Positions 60,284-64,000 of a stretch of 64,000 bases of DNA are shown piece after piece (within the stretch, counting starts at the first letter, position 1; every line of letters begins with the position of its first letter). The DNA is from Prevotellaceae bacterium UBA1746 (GTDB taxonomy: Bacteria; Bacteroidota; Bacteroidia; Bacteroidales; Bacteroidaceae). The translations under genes and the position numbers were made by a program. A model generated the notes under the pieces. The model was not told the DNA's origin, made no database searches, and worked only from the letters and a program-made list of their open reading frames with translations. Location of the stretch: assembly GCA_905369775.1 (NCBI GenBank), contig CAJPJR010000001.1, forward strand, positions 62,001-126,000, given 5' to 3'.

Positions 60284-61000
60284 TCAAAAAGTGGCGGGGA
60301 TGCGCGAGAGGAAAGTGCGCGTGATGCCAAACGAGCGGTCGGCCATCGTGCCCCAAAAATCTTGATATTGTTCCCAATGCGATTCGGCTCCCGGCGTGTC
60401 GCTGATGACTCGAAAACTCAAAAAGGGCACGCGGTGCAAATAGCAGGTGTGGGCGATGGCGGCGCTCTCCATGTCGACGGCCAGTGCTTCGGGGAAGGCA
60501 CGGCACACGGCCGAGAGTTCGTCGGGATCGGTGATGAACTTGTCGCCGGTGCAGGTCAGGCCGCAGCACACCGGGGTGTCCACGGTGGGATCGGCGGCCA
60601 AGGCGCGCGCCACTTCCAGCAAACGCGCGTCGGCCTCGAAGCGAGCCGGCAGCCCTTGCACCTGACCGTAGGCATTGCCCTCGCCGCACCACACGTCGTG
60701 GTAGACTGTAGAGGCGGCGGCCACGACACCCATCACACCGGGTTCGGGGGCGAGCCCACCGGCACAGCCCGTGCTGATGAGCGCATCGGGGCGATGCGTC
60801 GCGATGAGTGCGGCGGCGGTGAGCGCAGCATTGACTTTCCCGATGCCGCTCATGGCCAGCACGATGGTGTGCACACCCAAGCTTCCGCACAACACAGCGG
60901 GAGCACCGGGCGTGGCGGCCTCCATCGCAGTGCTGTCGGTGAGCAACGCCGCGATTTGGTCATGCTCCACTTGCATGGCCGTGATGATTCCGATTTTCAT
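60284..61000 (-). CDS. mtnN: 5'-methylthioadenosine/S-adenosylhomocysteine nucleosidase
   Basis: Removes adenine from methylthioadenosine and S-adenosylhomocysteine, giving S-ribosylhomocysteine, the LuxS substrate. The 238-residue protein has the N-terminal Glu12 (IITAMQVEHDQI), ISTGCAGGL, the VDMESAAIAH motif with Glu178, and the catalytic Asp201 in RVISDTPG. Length and motifs are normal. It is the first gene of the mtnN-luxS operon and is divergent from the YfhO-family gene, with facing -7 boxes between them. Confidence 0.94.
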   Translation of the reverse strand: MKIGIITAMQVEHDQIAALLTDSTAMEAATPGAPAVLCGSLGVHTIVLAMSGIGKVNAALTAAALIATHRPDALISTGCAGGLAPEPGVMGVVAAASTVYHDVWCGEGNAYGQVQGLPARFEADARLLEVARALAADPTVDTPVCCGLTCTGDKFITDPDELSAVCRAFPEALAVDMESAAIAHTCYLHRVPFLSFRVISDTPGAESHWEQYQDFWGTMADRSFGITRTFLSRIPATF

Positions 61001-61026
61001 GAGGAGATTTTATTGAGATTTGCCTA

Positions 61027-61034
61027 CAAAAATA
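61027..61034 (-). promoter_or_regulatory. -7 box of the mtnN-luxS operon
   Basis: Minus strand TATTTTTG, 27 bases ahead of the mtnN start. The -33 part is weak. Confidence 0.5.
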
Positions 61035-61056
61035 CGGCTTTTCGCCCGACATTGTG

Positions 61057-61064
61057 TAACTTTG
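61057..61064 (+). promoter_or_regulatory. -7 box of the YfhO-family gene
   Basis: TAACTTTG, 28 bases ahead of the ATG at 61092. It faces the mtnN box, so the two promoters share one short region. Confidence 0.55.
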
Positions 61065-61091
61065 CCCATTAATAATCATGTAACTAATCAG

Positions 61092-63764
61092 ATGAAACAA
61101 TTTCTTCGCCGCTCATGGCCCGACCTCGTGGTTGTGCTGTGTTTCCTGCTGGTGAGTTTCGCCTATTTTGCCACGCCCATCAGCGAAGGTCTCGTGTTGG
61201 GCGGTCACGACACCGTGGCCGGCATGGGACAGGGACAGGAACAAACCGCTTATCATGAGGCCACGGGCGAACGCTCCCGTTGGACCAACAGTATTTTCTC
61301 GGGAATGCCCACTTATCAGATTTCGCCGACCTACGGTTCGACGAAGGTGATGGGCGTGGTCGAGACGGTGGTGCGGCTTTGCACCTCCGGCCCGCTCGGG
61401 TTCCTCTTCCTCTATCTCTTCGGGTTCTACCTGCTGATGCGCGCGCTCCGTTTCAAGCCGCTGCTCTCGGCATTTGGGGCGACGGCATGGGCCTTCTCGA
61501 GCTATTTTCTCATCATCATCGCCGCCGGTCACCTCTGGAAGGTGAATACCCTCGGGTTCATTCCGCCCACCATCGCAGGATTGGTGCTGGCCTACCGCGG
61601 CAAATACTTGTGGGGAGCTACCGTCACGGCGCTCTTTGCCGCCTTGCAAATTGCGGCCAACCACTTGCAGATGACTTACTATTTCCTCTTTGTCATGCTC
61701 TTTGTGGCGGTGGCCTACGGCATCGAGGCCTTGCGCAGCAAAACCCTCGGCCGCTGGGCGAAAGCCACCGGCGCACTCCTGGTGGGAGGACTCCTGGCGG
61801 CAGCGGTCAACCTGCCCAACCTCTACCACACGTGGCAATACTCGAAAGAGTCGATGCGCGGAAAGACGGAACTGACCGTCGCGGCACCGAAAACGGCCGA
61901 GCAGAAGGAAGCCCCCGAAGCAGAGGGCACCGACGGATTGGCGCGCGACTACATCACCCAATGGAGCTATGGCATCGACGAGACGCTCACGCTCTTGATG
62001 CCCGACTTCAAAGGCGGCGGATCGAGCAGCATTCTCGAACGCGACGGCGTGGAGGGGCTCAAAGGCTACGATGAGTTCTATCAATATGCCACGCAGTTGC
62101 AACAGGCCACCGGTTCGGGCAATATCCCGGGCATCAACCAGTATTGGGGTGACCAACCGTTCACGGTGGGTCCCGTTTATGTGGGAGCCATCATTTGCTT
62201 CCTCTTCCTACTCGGCCTCGGCTTGGTGCGCGGACCGCTCAAGTGGGCGCTTGCCGCGGCCACCCTGCTCTCTTTCCTCTTCGCATGGGGACACAATTTC
62301 ATGGGAGCCACCGACTTCTTCATCGATGTGCTGCCGATGTATGCGAAGTTCCGCACCGTGTCGTCGGCTTTAGTGATTGCCGAATTCACCATGCCCGTCT
62401 TGGCGATGCTTGCCTTGGCCGAAGTGATTCGCCATCCCGAAAAGATTTTCGGCACGCGACGCGGCAAAATCTCCCTCGGTGTGGCAGCGGTGCTCACCGT
62501 CGGCGTGAGTCTGTTCTACGCTCTCGTGCCCGATGCCTCGAACCTCCTCTCGACAGCCGACAGCCAAGCTTTCGCTCAATTGCAGCAACTCGGTCTGCCC
62601 GCCGATTTCGTCAATGGCTACAAAGGGGCCATCCTGCAACTCCACGCGGCCATCCTCTCAGCCACGGCTTGGCGTGCTTTCTTCCTTTCGCTCATTGCCC
62701 TTGCGCTGGTGGCCGCTTATGCCAAATGGCCGAAAGCCATTCCCTCCGCAGCTGTGGTGGGCGTGCTCCTCGTCCTCACGCTCGGCGACCTCTGGAACAT
62801 CGATCGTCGCTACTTGAACACCGACAGTTTCAAAGAACCCGAAGCGATGCAAGGCAACTTTGCCAAATCGCCCGCCGATCAGCTCATTTTGAAGGACAAA
62901 GATCCCGACTACCGCGTGCTGAATCTTTCCGGTGGCAGCCCGTTCAACGAGACTTCGAACCAAACGGCTTTCTGGCACAAGTCGATCGGTGGCTATCACG
63001 CCGCGAAACTCCGTCGCTACCAGGAGTTGATCAATTTCTATCTCGACAACGAATGCCAGCACCTCAGCGAAGCTGCTCAAAAGGCTTATGCCCAGGCGGC
63101 AGCCGACAGTGCGCAACTTGCCGCGCGCGGCATCCGCAGCCAGGAGCAACTGAATGCGTATGTGGCCTCGACCTTCAACACCGATTCGGTGACGCCGGTG
63201 CTCAACATGCTCAACATGAAGTGGGTGATTCTCGGCAATGGCAACATCGCCCTGCAAAATGCTCACGCCAACGGCAATGCTTGGTTTGTCAACGAGGTGA
63301 AGTTCGTGCCTAATGCCGATGCCGAGATCCAAGCACTCGGAAAGCTCGATCTGAAACACCAAGCGGTGGCCGATGCCCGGTTCGAATCGTTGCTCAAAGG
63401 CGCCACCGACGGACAAGGCCGCATCGAGCTCAAGCACTATGCGCCGAATGAACTGCGCTACACGAGCGACAACAGCAAAGACGGCGTGGCGGTGTTCTCC
63501 GAAATCTACTATCCGGGCTGGACGGCCACCATCGACGGCAAACCGGTGGAAGTGGCCCGCGTGAACTATGTGTTGCGCGCCCTCCGCGTTCCCGCCGGAC
63601 ACCATGAGATCGTCCTTACGTTCCGCCCCACCTCGGTGACGACGACCGAATACATCGCTTATGCGGCCATCGTGCTGCTGATTGTCGGTTTCCTCTTCGC
63701 GGCATGGCGCCAATGGCGCACGGCCGGCGGGACCACCGACGAACAAGAAACGCCGGTTGCCTGA
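61092..63764 (+). CDS. YfhO-family polytopic membrane protein
   Basis: An 890-residue membrane protein of the YfhO family, thought in other bacteria to be a GT-C-like glycosyltransferase that modifies envelope polymers. About a dozen transmembrane helices are spread over residues 10-580, with a large exported loop carrying ARDYITQWSYGIDETLTLLMPDFKGGGSSS (about 275-305). The C-terminal third is a periplasmic region (about 600-840) with a late beta domain holding YPGWTATIDGKPVEV and RVPAGHHEIVLTFRP; a final helix (VLLIVGFLFAAW) ends the protein. The start at 61092 follows a -7 box; longer frames are not conserved. Substrate and acceptor are unknown. Confidence 0.86.
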   Translation: MKQFLRRSWPDLVVVLCFLLVSFAYFATPISEGLVLGGHDTVAGMGQGQEQTAYHEATGERSRWTNSIFSGMPTYQISPTYGSTKVMGVVETVVRLCTSGPLGFLFLYLFGFYLLMRALRFKPLLSAFGATAWAFSSYFLIIIAAGHLWKVNTLGFIPPTIAGLVLAYRGKYLWGATVTALFAALQIAANHLQMTYYFLFVMLFVAVAYGIEALRSKTLGRWAKATGALLVGGLLAAAVNLPNLYHTWQYSKESMRGKTELTVAAPKTAEQKEAPEAEGTDGLARDYITQWSYGIDETLTLLMPDFKGGGSSSILERDGVEGLKGYDEFYQYATQLQQATGSGNIPGINQYWGDQPFTVGPVYVGAIICFLFLLGLGLVRGPLKWALAAATLLSFLFAWGHNFMGATDFFIDVLPMYAKFRTVSSALVIAEFTMPVLAMLALAEVIRHPEKIFGTRRGKISLGVAAVLTVGVSLFYALVPDASNLLSTADSQAFAQLQQLGLPADFVNGYKGAILQLHAAILSATAWRAFFLSLIALALVAAYAKWPKAIPSAAVVGVLLVLTLGDLWNIDRRYLNTDSFKEPEAMQGNFAKSPADQLILKDKDPDYRVLNLSGGSPFNETSNQTAFWHKSIGGYHAAKLRRYQELINFYLDNECQHLSEAAQKAYAQAAADSAQLAARGIRSQEQLNAYVASTFNTDSVTPVLNMLNMKWVILGNGNIALQNAHANGNAWFVNEVKFVPNADAEIQALGKLDLKHQAVADARFESLLKGATDGQGRIELKHYAPNELRYTSDNSKDGVAVFSEIYYPGWTATIDGKPVEVARVNYVLRALRVPAGHHEIVLTFRPTSVTTTEYIAYAAIVLLIVGFLFAAWRQWRTAGGTTDEQETPVA

Positions 63765-63852
63765 TGCACCACTCGACGAAACCGACTATCGACCACAATG
63801 GGCCGACCGCCTAAGTTAGGCAGACCGGTTTCGACAAGGCAAACACTCACAG

Positions 63853-63896
63853 AACTCCCCGATGCACCTCCTCCACAAGGCGCACGGGGAGTTTTG
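63853..63896 (+). terminator. Terminator after the YfhO-family gene
   Basis: A 9-bp stem (63853-63861 with 63885-63893) with a 23-base loop, ending in TTTT. It lies 88 bases past the stop codon. Confidence 0.7.
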
Positions 63897-63948
63897 CCAT
63901 CTGCTCCGACTCAACATCAGCTCAATCAAACCTTCTAATATACAAACC

Positions 63949-64000
63949 ATGCGTACTCCTTTCCAACTCCTGGTTGCCGTCGCTGCACTGGGGCTGGCCT
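63949..64000 (+). CDS. N terminus of an exported protein, cut by the window edge
   Basis: An ATG at 63949 opens MRTPFQLLVAVAALGLA, which looks like the start of a signal peptide. Only 17 codons lie in the window, so the product cannot be identified. Confidence 0.5.
   Translation, partial: MRTPFQLLVAVAALGLA

Overview
The window is a GC-rich chromosomal segment from a member of the Bacteroidetes, most likely order Bacteroidales and possibly Prevotellaceae-like. The evidence is the Bacteroidetes promoter type (TTTG, a gap of about 20 bases, then TAnnTTTG) in front of many genes, the scarcity of Shine-Dalgarno sequences, and typical gene families: DUF5686, DUF3109, a fused SpmA/SpmB protein, TonB-dependent receptors, many lipoproteins and a VirE/DUF3874 protein. 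I cannot name the species.

Layout. 1-6.2 kb: the 3' part of a GH95 alpha-L-fucosidase, a THUMP-type RNA methyltransferase with a long Arg/Asp-rich tail, and a dipeptidyl peptidase IV. 6.2-12.2 kb: an accessory stretch with two small paralogous two-helix membrane proteins in AT-rich DNA, a fragment of a VirE-type gene, two paralogous lipoproteins, a VirE/DUF3874 gene broken by one in-frame TAG, an inverted-repeat element, and another lipoprotein. 12.2-21.7 kb: a TonB receptor with a secreted HMA metal-binding protein, an M16 metallopeptidase, a five-helix membrane protein and a DUF5686 outer-membrane protein. 21.9-31.8 kb: tyrS, then the division and wall cluster murG-murC-ftsQ-ftsA-ftsZ-like-ftsZ-yqeY. 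32.2-38 kb: recJ, recQ, spmAB fusion and ridA. 38-41 kb: gdhA and mdh, divergently transcribed. 41.4-48 kb: one 2211-residue secreted surface protein. 48.5-57.6 kb, minus strand: DUF3109, ung, speA, aroK, topA, ybeY, ruvB, a lipoprotein, rpsT and tRNA-Glu. 57.8-64 kb: recO, yaaA, a second copy of the inverted-repeat element, luxS and mtnN (the activated methyl cycle and AI-2), a YfhO-family membrane protein, and the first codons of an exported protein.

The most unusual feature is the division cluster, which carries two overlapping FtsZ-family genes. The downstream one is a canonical FtsZ. The upstream one keeps the fold and the shared C-terminal peptide, but its nucleotide loop T1 is shortened and its catalytic T7 loop has lost one of the two aspartates and the asparagine. 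This suggests a two-component tubulin-like polymer in which one partner cannot activate GTP hydrolysis normally. The second theme is the accessory stretch at 6.2-12.2 kb, which holds VirE-family remnants, a repeat element with a distant second copy, and duplicated small membrane and lipoprotein genes. No CRISPR array, rRNA gene or insertion sequence was seen.
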